64,000 nucleotides of DNA from Rhodospirillaceae bacterium. GTDB taxonomy: Bacteria; Pseudomonadota; Alphaproteobacteria; Reyranellales; Reyranellaceae. Below the pieces are notes generated by a model. It saw only the letters and a list, made by a program, of their open reading frames with translations, was not told where the DNA came from and ran no database searches. Position 1 is the first letter of the stretch; each line of letters opens with the position of its first letter. Both the position numbers and the translations under genes were made by a program. Shown piece by piece: positions 28,401-36,199 of the stretch. The DNA lies in assembly GCA_009772935.1 (NCBI GenBank), contig WOUR01000002.1, positions 151,512 through 215,511 on the forward strand, read 5' to 3'.

Positions 28401-28514
28401 CGGGAACTGGTCGATGCCGAGCTGGCGGTAGGAGAACAGGCCCATCACCAGCAACGCCACCATCATCATGGTGGCGAAGACCGGATTGTCGACCGCGATC
28501 TGGGTGAGCTTCAC
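25401..28514 (-). CDS. RND multidrug efflux permease (AcrB/MexB-type)
   Basis: A 1037-residue inner-membrane RND transporter. The GTG start at 28514 has AGGAGA before it and gives the family N-terminus MKLTQIAVDNPVFATMM, so the much longer open frame upstream is not coding. Visible landmarks are the porter domain opening NVDFPIVVVTTDYPGASPETVE, GILIDDAIVVRENI in the TM4 region, and the repeat IMLMGLVTKNAILLVDF in TM10. It works with the adaptor encoded 11 bp upstream and an outer-membrane channel not seen here, and exports drugs or related compounds by proton motive force. Confidence 0.95.
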   Translation of the reverse strand: MKLTQIAVDNPVFATMMMVALLVMGLFSYRQLGIDQFPNVDFPIVVVTTDYPGASPETVESEISRKIEESVNAIAGLKTLTSRSLEGKSIVIAEFELSVPSAVAMQDVREKVQMVRASFRPEIKEPLIQRFNPDDQPIVSIAVRSDVRSVRDLTTLADQIIIKRLQTVRDVGRATIAGGLKRQINIELDPGRMHALRVGVNDIMRAIKDENQNFPAGNVQRGNDDRVIEVTGRVVEPGDFADLIVARRGQAPVYLRQVATVVDGQQELENVATLNGERALAIDVVKTQGANTIEVARGVRRAVAELQASLPSDVKLEIVRDSSRGIQNSVDNVQQTMVEGGLLTIAIVFLFLHSWRSTVITGLALPISVFGAFMVMAAFGFTLNVLTLMALSLAIGILIDDAIVVRENIMRHIGFGKTHRQAAIDGTNEIGLAVLATTFCIVAVFLPVAFMGGIIGRFFFQFGVMVSAAVLISLFVSFTLDPMLSSVWYDPQAHGNGRFARIVNGAQEKANAVYRVVLAWALRWPKTTLLIALATFVGSFALPKYIGFEFVPQADLGEQVVSIETPVGSSLEYTEAKLRQVDAALREFPEIEYTYGTVNTGYANGKNQASLYLKLKPLKDRKRSPEQLAQPIRERLASIPGILVSINIPGGPGGGVQKQLQLSLQGPDTNVLDTISQDVMKRAAGIRGLVDLDRNLKAAKPILSVRLRRDAASDLGLGTAAVAQSLRPLFAGDETSLWRAPDGENYMVMVRLPTDDRTGIADLHRVWFTAGTEPNGLPRMVHIAQIADVVTDVGASQINRRDLNREVQITANVFGRSAGEVSSDLQQVLTEIKLPPGYRFVFGGSTKDMAESAAYAGQALLMAVILIYLILASQFGSFLQPIAIMMSLPMSLIGVFLGLLIAGTTLNIFSAIGFIMLMGLVTKNAILLVDFFNQARERGTPVHEALLEAGSIRLRPILMTTLAMVFGMLPLALGLGEGATQRAPMAHAVIGGLISSTLLTLVVVPVMLIYIDRLSLWANHRFSRSADEVAREHKPAE

Positions 28515-28525
28515 GGCCTTGTCTC

Positions 28526-29659
28526 CTAGCGGGTCTCGACGATCTTGACCTTCTGTCCGGCATGCAGGCCGGGCAGGGGGGCGGACACCACCGTCATGCC
28601 CGATTCCAGGCCTTTGACCTCGACCAGCTCGCCGCGCGACCAGGTGCGGACGGCACCCACCGGCTTGCGCACCAGTGTGCCGTTCTCGACGATCAGGACA
28701 TAGTCGCCCTGGTCGTCCTTGCGCATTGCCGAGGCCGGCACGGCCAGGGCATGACCCTTCTCCTGCACGGTGACGGTGCCGGTGCCGAACAGGCCGCCGC
28801 GCAGCGCCTCGTGGCGGTCGACGATCTCGACGTAGACCGGGATCGAGCGCGAGCCCGGCTGCGTGGTCGGGCTGATCCGGGTGATCTTGCCGCTGAAGAC
28901 GCGATCGCCGAAGCCTTCCAGGTTGACCTGGGCGGTCTGGCCCACCTTCATGCGGATGACGTCGGCGGCCGGCATCTGGGCCGCGATCTCGACGTGGCTG
29001 GTGTCGAGCAGGGCCAGGATCTTGCCGTCGATCGGCAGCGACTCGCCCTGGTTGGCGATGCGCTCGCCCACAACGCCATCGAAGGGTGCCCTGACCTCGG
29101 CATCGGCCAGGTTCTTGCGCGCGACATCGAGCTGGGCTTCGGCAACGGCCACCATGGAAGCCCGATTCTCGGCCGTCGCGCGCGCCTGGTCGGCCGCCGA
29201 CTGCGAAACGATGTTGCGGTTCGCCAGGGTCTCCTTGTCCGAGCGGTCGCGGGCGGTCCAGCGCGCGTCGGCCCGGGCGGCCTCGAGGGCCGACAGCCGC
29301 TCGTTCATCTTGGCCTGCAACTCGGTCGTCTCGAAGCGTGCCAGCACCTGGCCCTCGGTGACACGGTCGCCTTCGCGCACCAGTACGTCGGCCAGGCGGC
29401 CCGATACCCGGCTCTTCACGATGGTCTGGTCGATCGGCTGGGTGGTGCCGGTGAATCGGACGACATCGACCAGGCCGCGCGGCTTGATCGTGTGGACCTC
29501 TGCCGGGATCAGTTCCAGGGGACGGTCGGCAGTTTTGGTGGCGACCGGGCCGTTGCCGGCCACTGCCGTGCCCTTGCCGTTCTTCAAGGCAACTGCGCCG
29601 CCTCCCAGCACGACAGCGGCGCCGACGATGGCGATGACGATCTTGGTACTGGTCTTCAT
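28526..29659 (-). CDS. RND efflux periplasmic adaptor subunit (HlyD/AcrA family)
   Basis: A 377-residue membrane-fusion protein. It has an N-terminal membrane anchor (about 5-24), the lipoyl half-motifs VSGRLADVLVREGDRV and VRAPFDGVVGE, and a helical hairpin between them (about 115-185). Beta-barrel and membrane-proximal parts follow. It links the RND pump to an outer-membrane channel. It is the second gene of the operon: it overlaps the TetR gene by 4 bp (ATGA) and precedes the permease by 11 bp. Confidence 0.94.
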   Translation of the reverse strand: MKTSTKIVIAIVGAAVVLGGGAVALKNGKGTAVAGNGPVATKTADRPLELIPAEVHTIKPRGLVDVVRFTGTTQPIDQTIVKSRVSGRLADVLVREGDRVTEGQVLARFETTELQAKMNERLSALEAARADARWTARDRSDKETLANRNIVSQSAADQARATAENRASMVAVAEAQLDVARKNLADAEVRAPFDGVVGERIANQGESLPIDGKILALLDTSHVEIAAQMPAADVIRMKVGQTAQVNLEGFGDRVFSGKITRISPTTQPGSRSIPVYVEIVDRHEALRGGLFGTGTVTVQEKGHALAVPASAMRKDDQGDYVLIVENGTLVRKPVGAVRTWSRGELVEVKGLESGMTVVSAPLPGLHAGQKVKIVETR

Positions 29660-30303
29660 GGCCGTAGCCCTTTGAGAACGAAGTCGAAGTAGGCGGTGTA
29701 GAACCGGTCGCCGTCGACCTTGCCGGGGTCGAATGGAGCAAGGGACCGCTTCCAGACCGAGAACATCGCGAGTGGCTGCAGGATGACGATGGCAGTGGCT
29801 TCGAGGTCTGGGAGGGGGCGGAATTCGCCGTTGTCTACGCCGCGGCGCAAGGTGCGGATGAAGAGGTCGCGGCCGCGCACGTCAAAGTGTGTGCAATAGA
29901 ACTTGGCGACGTCGGGGAAGTTGCCGGCCTCGGCCAGGATCAGCTTCACCACGCCACCGGCCGGCGTCTCCTCGAAGGCGCGGAAGCCGTCGACCAGCGC
30001 GCGCAGCAGGTCTTCGCTGCTGCCCTCGAAGTGGTCGATCACGTCATTGGCCGCCGCCAGCGGGCCGGCAATGGCCTCGGAGATCACCGCCTTGAAGAGT
30101 TCTTCCTTGTTCTTGAAATAGAGGTAGGGGAGGCCCTTGCTGACTGACGCCTCTTTGGCGACGTCATCGAGTTTGGTTGCGGCGAATCCACGGGTGACGA
30201 AGAGCTCGAGGGCGGCGCGGGCAATCTCGGAGGCGCGATTCTCCGGCCGCCGAACGCGGGTCGGGGTCGCACTCCCGTTATTGACTGACCGGTCAGTATC
30301 CAT
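29656..30303 (-). CDS. TetR family transcriptional regulator of the RND operon
   Basis: A 215-residue regulator. The helix-turn-helix is at about 30-60, with FAATKLDDVAKEASVSKGLPYLYFKNKEELF as the recognition region. The ligand-binding C-terminal domain includes a TetR_C-like region ending FDFVLKGLRP. The ATG at 30303 is preferred over a TTG 12 codons upstream. A perfect palindrome overlaps codons 2-7, so the gene very likely represses itself and the efflux genes that follow by 4-bp overlap. Confidence 0.92.
   Translation of the reverse strand: MDTDRSVNNGSATPTRVRRPENRASEIARAALELFVTRGFAATKLDDVAKEASVSKGLPYLYFKNKEELFKAVISEAIAGPLAAANDVIDHFEGSSEDLLRALVDGFRAFEETPAGGVVKLILAEAGNFPDVAKFYCTHFDVRGRDLFIRTLRRGVDNGEFRPLPDLEATAIVILQPLAMFSVWKRSLAPFDPGKVDGDRFYTAYFDFVLKGLRP
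30284..30297. promoter_or_regulatory. Perfect 14-bp palindrome, candidate TetR operator
   Basis: ACTGACCGGTCAGT is a perfect palindrome lying within codons 2-7 of the TetR gene. Operators of this shape are typical for TetR-family autoregulators. The position implies a promoter overlapping the start codon, or repression as a roadblock to transcription. Confidence 0.75.
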
Positions 30304-30340
30304 GTTTCGGCATGTAATGCGAAAGGAGACCGGGTTCAAG

Positions 30341-30379
30341 GCAGAAAGAAAAAAGTCCGGCAGACCGAAGTCGCCGGAC
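30341..30379 (-). terminator. Intrinsic terminator downstream of the lysine-rich peptide gene
   Basis: On the minus strand, GTCCGGC (30379-30373) pairs with GCCGGAC (30361-30355) across an 11-nt loop and is followed at once by TTTTTTCTTTCT (30354-30343). It ends transcripts coming from the peptide gene or nrdJ before they enter the TetR operon. Confidence 0.85.
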
Positions 30380-30455
30380 GCTTTGACTAGTTTCGCCTTC
30401 CCACTTCCGTAAACGAAAGCGCCGGATCGGCGTCAGGCTCGTCTTCTATTTAGGG

Positions 30456-30498
30456 GGCTTCCGGTGGGGCCCCGAAAGAGGGCACCCACACGGAAGCC
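30456..30498 (-). ncRNA. Long stable hairpin in the 3' region of the lysine-rich peptide transcript
   Basis: GGCTTCCG (30456-30463) and GTGGG (30464-30468) pair with CCCAC (30485-30489) and CGGAAGCC (30491-30498), with one bulged base. An inner GCCC/GGGC pairing (30469-30472/30480-30483) closes a 7-nt loop. The 17-bp stem has no U-tract, so it is not a standard terminator. It lies between the peptide stop and the true terminator, which suggests a 3' structured RNA or an mRNA stabiliser. Confidence 0.45.
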
Positions 30499-30551
30499 GA
30501 AAGGCGTTGTTAGAGGGGCCAAAGTCGCCTTTGACCTCCGCCCTTTCCTAA

Positions 30552-30608
30552 TTACTGCTTCTTCTTCTTAACAGCCTTCTTCTTCGCAACTTTCTTCTTA
30601 GCAGCCAT
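30552..30608 (-). CDS. 18-residue lysine-rich basic peptide
   Basis: A very short open frame of 18 codons plus stop, reading MAAKKKVAKKKAVKKKKQ. Eleven of 18 residues are lysine and the rest are Ala, Val, Met and Gln, as in the tails of histone H1-like bacterial proteins. A strong ribosome site AGGAGA lies 6 bp before the ATG. It has its own downstream hairpins and terminator. It may bind nucleic acid or the ribosome, but no function can be assigned. The alternative is that this is a chance frame in a leader or sRNA. Confidence 0.6.
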   Translation of the reverse strand: MAAKKKVAKKKAVKKKKQ

Positions 30609-30686
30609 AACTGTCTCCTATGGTTAGCTATAGGGTCCCCAACCGCGAGGCCCCCGGGGTACGCCGGTACGCTACGCCACGCATGC

Positions 30687-33600
30687 TCAACTGCAGCCCG
30701 TGGTACCACCGCAGGTCGTGCATTTGAGGCACGTCCCGTTGCGGACCATGGTGAAGTTGCCGCATTCCGGACACGCATCCCCTTCGAAGCCCTTCAGCCT
30801 GGCCTCGAGGGCCAGTCCCAAGGATGACGAGGGTGCTTCTCCGAGCGCGACGCTGACGACGGCCGCCTTGGCGATGGGCGCCGAAGCGACGGCTGGTCCG
30901 TCCGTCAGTCCGTTGGGCAGGGCGGCACCGGCAATCGCCTGATCGGCGATCGCGGCATTGCCGGCAGTCCTGCCATTCAATACGTAAGGGTTGCTGCGCA
31001 CATAGCCCACGCTGGCGATGCGGCTCACCGCGGCGGCCGCCGCTTCGGCGGCATTCGTGCCCGGCGACGGCAGCTCACCCTGGATCTCGCCGCGGCCCAC
31101 TCCGTCGGGGCGCAGGTCAGCCTGCTCGACGTGGCTGAGGTCGTTGCGTCCCAGATAGGAGATCGCGAGCTCGCGGAAGATGTAGTCGAGCACCGATGTC
31201 GACATCTTGATCGCGTCGTTGCCTTCGACCAGCCCCGATGGCTCGAAGCGCGTGAAGGTGTAGGCCTCGACGAATTCCTCGAGCGGCACTCCATATTGCA
31301 GCCCGATCGAGATCGCGATGGCGAAGTTGTTCATGAGGCTGCGAAACGCCGCGCCTTCCTTATGCATGTCGACGAAGATCTCGCCGACACGACCATCCTC
31401 GTATTCGCCGGTCCTCAGATAGACCTTGTGGCCGCCAACGATCGCCTTTTGCGTATAGCCCTTGCGGCGCTGCGGCAGACGTTCGCGCCCCGCCCGGACT
31501 TCGCGCTCGACGATGCGTTCCACGATCCGTTCGGCAATGACCGGCACACGCGCGGCAGGCGACAGGTCGGCGAGGTCGTCGTTGGCGGCGACGTCGTCGC
31601 CCAGCGCCATCGCAGAGAGCGGCTGCGAAAGCTTGGAACCGTCACGATAGAGAGCGTTCGCTTTCAATCCGAGCTTCCAGGAGGTCTCATAGGCCTTGCG
31701 GCAATCCTCGACCGTCGCCGCGTTGGGCATGTTGATGGTCTTGGAGATGGCGCCCGATACGAAGGGTTGTGCTGCAGCCATCATGCGTATGTGACTCTCT
31801 GCAGACAAGAAGCGTGTGCCATCTCGTCCACAGGGATTCGCACAATCGAACACGGAAAGATGTTCCCTCCTGAGATCGCGTGCACCTTCGACGCTCATCG
31901 CACCGCATGCGTGGACGTTTGCGGCCGCAACGTCGCTTCGCGAGAAGCCAAGGTGCGAGAGGATGTCTAGCTTTGGATCGGACAGCGTTTCGTCGTCGAG
32001 GCCGAGCACGTCGCGGCAGAAGGCGTCGCCGAGCGTGTAGCGCGAGAAGGCAAAGCGGATGTCGAAGGCCGTGGCGATCGCCTGGTCGATCCGCTTCAGT
32101 GTGGCCGCATCGAAGCCACGCGCCGACAGGCTCTCGTGGTTGATGGCGGGTGCGGCTGAGAGCGAGCCGTGACCCACGGCATGGTCGACGATGCGTGCGG
32201 CCGTGGCGTCGTCGTAGCCCAGCGTCCGCAGCGCCAACGGGACAGTCTGGTTGATGATTTTGAAGTAGCCGCCGCCGGCCAGTTTCTTGAACTTCACCAG
32301 GGCGAAATCGGGTTCGATGCCGGTCGTATCGCAATCCATCACCAGCCCGATCGTGCCGGTCGGGGCGATGACGGAGACCTGAGCGTTGCGGTAGCCGTGG
32401 CGTTCGCCCAGTTCAAGCGCGCGGTCCCAGGCACGGCGGGCGGCGGCGACGAGCCGGCTGTCCATACAATTGGCGGCGTCGAGAGGCTGCGGGGCGATGG
32501 ACAGGCCCTCATAGGCCTGCGTCGCGCCGTGGGCGGCCCGGCGGTGGTTCCGGATGACCTGCAGCATGGGCTCGCGGTTGGCCGCGAAGCCGGGGAAGGG
32601 CCCCATCAAGCCGGCCATCTCTGCCGAGGTGGCGTAGGCGGTGCCGGTCATGATCGCCGTGAGGGCGCCGGCGATGGCCCGGCCCTGGTCGCTGTCATAT
32701 CCCAGGCCAGACGCCATCAGCAGGGCCCCGAGATTGGCGTAGCCCAGCCCCAATGTGCGGTACCGGTACGAAAGCTCTGCTATGCGGCGCGACGGGTACT
32801 GCGCCATCATCACGGAGATTTCGAGGACCATCGTCCACAGGCGGCTGGCATGCTCCAGCGCCTCGACATCGATCGAGCCGTCCTCGCGCCGGAACCGCAT
32901 GAGGTTCAACGAAGCGAGGTTGCACGCCGTGTCGTCGAGGAACATGTACTCGGAGCACGGGTTGGAGGCGTTGATGCGTCCCGACTCCGGGCAGGTGTGC
33001 CAGTCGTTGATCGTAGTGTCGAACTGGACGCCGGGATCGGCCGAATGCCAGGCCGCTTCGGCGATCCGATCCCACAAGAGGCGGGCGCCGATCGTACGGG
33101 TGACCTTGCCGGTCGTGCGCGCGGTCAGCGCCCATGGCCGGTCGTCCTCGACCGCGCGCAGGAACGCATCGCTGACGCGCACCGAGTTGTTGGCGTTCTG
33201 GCCGGAGACCGAGGCGTACGCCCCCGATTCCCAATCCGTATCGAACGCCGGGAAGTCGATGTGGCGATAACCCTGCCGCGCGAACTGGATGACACGCTGG
33301 ATGTAGTTCTCCGGCAACTCGGCTTGCCGGGCCGCGACGATCTCGCGCCGCAGCTTCGGATTGTGTCGCGGATCGAACGCAGCTTCGCCCTCGCCACCCT
33401 CGAGGCAGGCCTGCATGATGGCATTCAGATGGCGATTGGCGAGGCGGGAGCCGGCGACCAGGGCGGCCACCTTCTGCTCCTCGAGCATCTTCCAGGAGAT
33501 GAAGTCCTCGATGTCGGGGTGGTCTATGTCGACCGTCACCATCTTTGCCGCGCGTCGCGTCGTGCCTCCCGACTTGATGGCGCCGGCCGCTCGGTCACCA

Positions 33601-34379
33601 ATCTTGAGGAACGACATCAGGCCCGATGATGCGCCGCCACCGGAGAGCTTTTCGTTCTCGCCGCGCACGCGCGAGAAGTTGGAGCCGGTGCCGGAGCCGT
33701 ACTTGAAGAGGCGGGCCTCTCGGATCCAGAGATCCATGATGCCGCCTTCATTCACCAGATCGTCGGAGACGCTCTGGATGAAGCAGGCATGCGGCTGTGG
33801 TCGCTCATAGGCGGAGGCAGACGGATAGGCCTGGCCATTCTGGTGATCGACGAACCAGTGCCCCTGACCGGGGCCGTCGATTCCGTACGCCCAGTGCAGT
33901 CCGGTATTGAACCATTGCGGCGAGTTCGGCGCGCAGATCTGCGTCGCGAGCATGAAGCACTGCTCATCGTAGAAGGAGCGGGCGTCCTCCTCGCTGTCGA
34001 AGTAGCCGCCCTTCCAGCCCCAATAGGTCCAGGCGCCGGCCATGCGATGGAAGACCTGGCGCGCGCTGGACTCACCGCCGAAGCGATCGGCTTCGGGCAT
34101 CGCGGCGAGGCCGGCCTCGTCGGGGATCGACCGCCACAGCCACTCGGGCATGTCGGCTTCGGCCACGCGGACGATGCGCGCAGGCACGCCTGCACGACGG
34201 AAATACTTCTGGGCAAGAACGTCTGATGCGACTTGAGACCACTCGGCCGGCACGTCGATGTTCTTCGACTGGAAGACGATCGAGCCGTCCGGGTTGCGGA
34301 TTTCCGAATTGACAGCACGAAACGCCACTCCGGTGAATGGCGATTTTCCTGCTTGCGTATACCGACGCTCGACGCGCAT
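30687..34379 (-). CDS. nrdJ: Vitamin B12-dependent (class II) ribonucleoside-diphosphate reductase
   Basis: A 1230-residue adenosylcobalamin-dependent reductase that makes deoxyribonucleotides without needing oxygen. The ATG at 34379 ([17 protein letters not shown]) is chosen because GGGGGA precedes it. Visible parts are [11 protein letters not shown] near residue 150, the active-site motif [21 protein letters not shown] with its NxCxE core, and [16 protein letters not shown]. The C-terminus has a zinc-ribbon-like CPECGN...[13 protein letters not shown] and a cysteine pair for re-reduction. The length fits the alphaproteobacterial form. No class I genes are in the window. Confidence 0.96.
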   Translation of the reverse strand: MRVERRYTQAGKSPFTGVAFRAVNSEIRNPDGSIVFQSKNIDVPAEWSQVASDVLAQKYFRRAGVPARIVRVAEADMPEWLWRSIPDEAGLAAMPEADRFGGESSARQVFHRMAGAWTYWGWKGGYFDSEEDARSFYDEQCFMLATQICAPNSPQWFNTGLHWAYGIDGPGQGHWFVDHQNGQAYPSASAYERPQPHACFIQSVSDDLVNEGGIMDLWIREARLFKYGSGTGSNFSRVRGENEKLSGGGASSGLMSFLKIGDRAAGAIKSGGTTRRAAKMVTVDIDHPDIEDFISWKMLEEQKVAALVAGSRLANRHLNAIMQACLEGGEGEAAFDPRHNPKLRREIVAARQAELPENYIQRVIQFARQGYRHIDFPAFDTDWESGAYASVSGQNANNSVRVSDAFLRAVEDDRPWALTARTTGKVTRTIGARLLWDRIAEAAWHSADPGVQFDTTINDWHTCPESGRINASNPCSEYMFLDDTACNLASLNLMRFRREDGSIDVEALEHASRLWTMVLEISVMMAQYPSRRIAELSYRYRTLGLGYANLGALLMASGLGYDSDQGRAIAGALTAIMTGTAYATSAEMAGLMGPFPGFAANREPMLQVIRNHRRAAHGATQAYEGLSIAPQPLDAANCMDSRLVAAARRAWDRALELGERHGYRNAQVSVIAPTGTIGLVMDCDTTGIEPDFALVKFKKLAGGGYFKIINQTVPLALRTLGYDDATAARIVDHAVGHGSLSAAPAINHESLSARGFDAATLKRIDQAIATAFDIRFAFSRYTLGDAFCRDVLGLDDETLSDPKLDILSHLGFSRSDVAAANVHACGAMSVEGARDLRREHLSVFDCANPCGRDGTRFLSAESHIRMMAAAQPFVSGAISKTINMPNAATVEDCRKAYETSWKLGLKANALYRDGSKLSQPLSAMALGDDVAANDDLADLSPAARVPVIAERIVERIVEREVRAGRERLPQRRKGYTQKAIVGGHKVYLRTGEYEDGRVGEIFVDMHKEGAAFRSLMNNFAIAISIGLQYGVPLEEFVEAYTFTRFEPSGLVEGNDAIKMSTSVLDYIFRELAISYLGRNDLSHVEQADLRPDGVGRGEIQGELPSPGTNAAEAAAAAVSRIASVGYVRSNPYVLNGRTAGNAAIADQAIAGAALPNGLTDGPAVASAPIAKAAVVSVALGEAPSSSLGLALEARLKGFEGDACPECGNFTMVRNGTCLKCTTCGGTTGCS

Positions 34380-34481
34380 CGACGATCCCCCGTGCCCGAT
34401 CCCGTCAATTTCGTCCCTGTCTCGGGGGGTGTTCGATGCAAGATCGAACACGCACATATGGGCACGAAGGGATAGTAAATT

Positions 34482-34514
34482 ACAAAATCTTGTGCGTGCA
34501 ACTATATTTTGTAG
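34482..34514. promoter_or_regulatory. Two AT-rich imperfect palindromes resembling NrdR boxes upstream of nrdJ
   Basis: ACAAAATCTTGT (34482-34493) and ACTATATTTTGTAG (34501-34514) lie in the 298-bp gap between nrdJ and the divergent NDUFA12 gene, about 100-135 bp before the nrdJ start. Their form is close to the NrdR consensus that controls ribonucleotide reductase genes. The spacing (about 19 bp between equivalent bases) is shorter than the usual three helical turns, so the call is tentative. Nothing else clear was seen in this gap, and no cobalamin riboswitch could be recognised. Confidence 0.35.
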
Positions 34515-34677
34515 ACCCGGGTGTTGATGATACTAGATGATGCAAGTACGCAACAGTCTGCCGATGCACTGCTTTGGCGGGGTCGCTGATGGGCAAGACT
34601 CCCCTGTCCTTCGCGCCGCGTTGCACGCGTCGAAGCGCCCGCGTACAAGCGCGCATCACCTACGAAGCGGTTGGCTC

Positions 34678-35028
34678 ATGATCCTCGGCACCTGGCTCTT
34701 CACGAAGATGCGCGGCGAACTCGTCGGAACGGATGCGCAAGGCAACCGCTACTTTCAGGACAAGCGCGTCGTCCCTGGAATGCGACGCAAGCGTTGGGTC
34801 ATGTACAACGGCGTCGCCGAGGCATCGCGAGTTCCTCCTGAATGGCATGGCTGGCTGCATCACACGCTCGCCGAACCGCCGCCCGTCGGCGGCACGCCGC
34901 GCAAGCCGTGGCAGAAGGAACATCTTCCCAATCTGACGGGAACCGATCATGCCTACCGGCCTCCGGGACATTCGCTCTCGGACGGCGAGAAGCCGAAGCC
35001 TGTCTACGAGGCCTGGCGGCCGGGCTGA
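34678..35028 (+). CDS. NADH:ubiquinone oxidoreductase accessory subunit NDUFA12 homologue
   Basis: A 116-residue homologue of the mitochondrial complex I supernumerary subunit NDUFA12 (B17.2), found in alphaproteobacteria. Family features are LGTWLFTKMRGELVGTDAQGNRYF, then RRKRWVMYNG and PPEWHGWLHH. It attaches to the peripheral arm of complex I. The ATG at 34678 gives a good family N-terminus, but the frame is open further upstream and no strong ribosome site is visible. mlaD follows 30 bp downstream. Confidence 0.93.
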   Translation: MILGTWLFTKMRGELVGTDAQGNRYFQDKRVVPGMRRKRWVMYNGVAEASRVPPEWHGWLHHTLAEPPPVGGTPRKPWQKEHLPNLTGTDHAYRPPGHSLSDGEKPKPVYEAWRPG

Positions 35029-35058
35029 CGCTGCAGGCAGCGAGCAGAGGGCAAGAGC

Positions 35059-35508
35059 GTGGGCCGTAACATTGTCGAGACGATCGTGGGCGCGCTGGTG
35101 CTGGTGGTGGCCGGTGCCTTCGTCTTCTATGCCTTTTCCAAATCCGACCGGGCGGGGCCGGATGGCTATGAACTCGTCGCCCGTTTTGGCCGCATCGATG
35201 GGTTGAAGCGTGGCGCGGACGTGACGTTGAGCGGCGTGAAGGTCGGCAGCGTCACCGGTTTCAGTCTCGATCCCAAGACCTATCAGGCAGTCGTGCGCTT
35301 CAGCGTCGCGTCGAACGTCAACCTGCCGGTCGATACCCACGCCAAGATCGTGAGCGAGTCGCTGCTCGGCGGCATGGTGGTCGTGCTCGAGCCGGGCGGC
35401 GACAAGACGATGCTGAAGAGCGGGGGCGAGATCGAGCAGACCCAGGATTCGATCCCGCTCACGGAGCTGATTGCCAAGTTCATGTTCGGCAGCACGGGAA
35501 GCAAGTGA
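35059..35508 (+). CDS. mlaD: Outer membrane lipid asymmetry protein MlaD
   Basis: A 149-residue MCE-domain protein anchored by one N-terminal helix (about 5-25). The MCE domain begins at GYELVARFGRIDGLKRGADVTLSGVKVG and includes DTHAKIVSESLLGG. It forms a periplasmic hexamer that carries phospholipid for the MlaE/MlaF complex, whose genes lie at the left end of the window. A GTG start is used. Its TGA overlaps the ATG of the next small gene. Confidence 0.93.
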   Translation: MGRNIVETIVGALVLVVAGAFVFYAFSKSDRAGPDGYELVARFGRIDGLKRGADVTLSGVKVGSVTGFSLDPKTYQAVVRFSVASNVNLPVDTHAKIVSESLLGGMVVVLEPGGDKTMLKSGGEIEQTQDSIPLTELIAKFMFGSTGSK

Positions 35509-35735
35509 TGGGCAGCCACTCCTCGAAGGAGCCGCCGGTCTGGCGGCAACCCGACGGCAAGCCGGTGTCGTGCCTCGAAAAGATCAAAGTCCTGAACCAG
35601 AACATCCAGGAAATCGAAACCCTCTGCGCCGATGCGCTGGAGGACGGAGTTCTGATGGGATGCGATGCTGCGCAGATCAAGCAGGCGCTTCACGAGCTGA
35701 TCGACGGATTGAAGCCGCCCCGCGCCAGGGATTGA
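35508..35735 (+). CDS. Small cytosolic protein of unknown function
   Basis: A 75-residue protein whose ATG overlaps the mlaD stop. It begins MGSHSSKEPPVWRQPDGKPVSC and continues as two likely amphipathic helices (about 23-45 and 53-68). Cysteines sit in VSCLEK, TLCADA and MGCDAA. There is no signal peptide or membrane segment. I recognise no family. Its tight placement between mlaD and the DUF2155 gene suggests coexpression with envelope genes. Confidence 0.65.
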   Translation: MGSHSSKEPPVWRQPDGKPVSCLEKIKVLNQNIQEIETLCADALEDGVLMGCDAAQIKQALHELIDGLKPPRARD

Positions 35736-35737
35736 GC

Positions 35738-36199
35738 ATGCGAGGGTTGATCGCGTTTGCCGTCCTGGCAGCCGGTATCGGCGCGGCGACGGCGCAAACA
35801 CCACTTCCGCCTCCGCAGCAACCTGCACAACGCCCGGGCAACGCCAATCTGCGTCCGGTGCCGGACGGTCCCGGCATCCGGTCGGCCGAGTTGCAGGGGC
35901 TGGACAAGGTGACTGCCCGCACCCAGCGTTTCTACGCGCCGGTCGGGAAGTCGACGCGCTTCGGTACGCTCGAGATAACGGTCGGCGATTGCCTGGTGAA
36001 CGTGCCCGAGGCGCCCCCTGAATCCGTGGCCTATCTCACGATCATCGATCACAAGCCCGGCCAGGCGGAAGAGAAGCTGTTCGCCGGCTGGATGTTCGCC
36101 TCGACACCGTCGCTGTCGGCGCTCGATCACGGTGTCTACGATCTGCGCGTGCTTTCCTGCACGATGGCGCAGGGATCCTCGCCGCCCAACTCACGTTGA
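35738..36199 (+). CDS. DUF2155 domain-containing secreted protein
   Basis: A 153-residue protein with a signal peptide (cleavage near TAQ-TP, residue 20), a Pro/Gln-rich linker and a DUF2155 domain. The domain shows KVTARTQRFYAPVGKSTRFGTLEITVGDC and later FAGWMFASTPSLSALDHGVYDLRVLSC. Two cysteines (GDC and LSC) are likely disulfide partners. The family is periplasmic and of unknown function, common in alphaproteobacteria next to aat. It overlaps the convergent aat gene by 64 bp. Confidence 0.88.
   Translation: MRGLIAFAVLAAGIGAATAQTPLPPPQQPAQRPGNANLRPVPDGPGIRSAELQGLDKVTARTQRFYAPVGKSTRFGTLEITVGDCLVNVPEAPPESVAYLTIIDHKPGQAEEKLFAGWMFASTPSLSALDHGVYDLRVLSCTMAQGSSPPNSR

Noticed and set aside
27033..28529. 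498-codon plus-strand open frame opposite the RND permease
   Set aside because: Antisense shadow rich in His, Asp and Arg with no known motif.
28515..29741. Apparent N-terminal extension that would fuse 409 residues to the RND permease
   Set aside because: The extension is the alternative frame of the adaptor gene. A GTG with a good ribosome site at 28514 gives the family N-terminus.
32169..33629. 486-codon plus-strand open frame opposite nrdJ
   Set aside because: Antisense shadow; the minus-strand nrdJ motifs cover all of it.
34380..34677. Possible cobalamin riboswitch upstream of nrdJ
   Set aside because: No B12-box-like sequence or long leader structure could be recognised in the gap.
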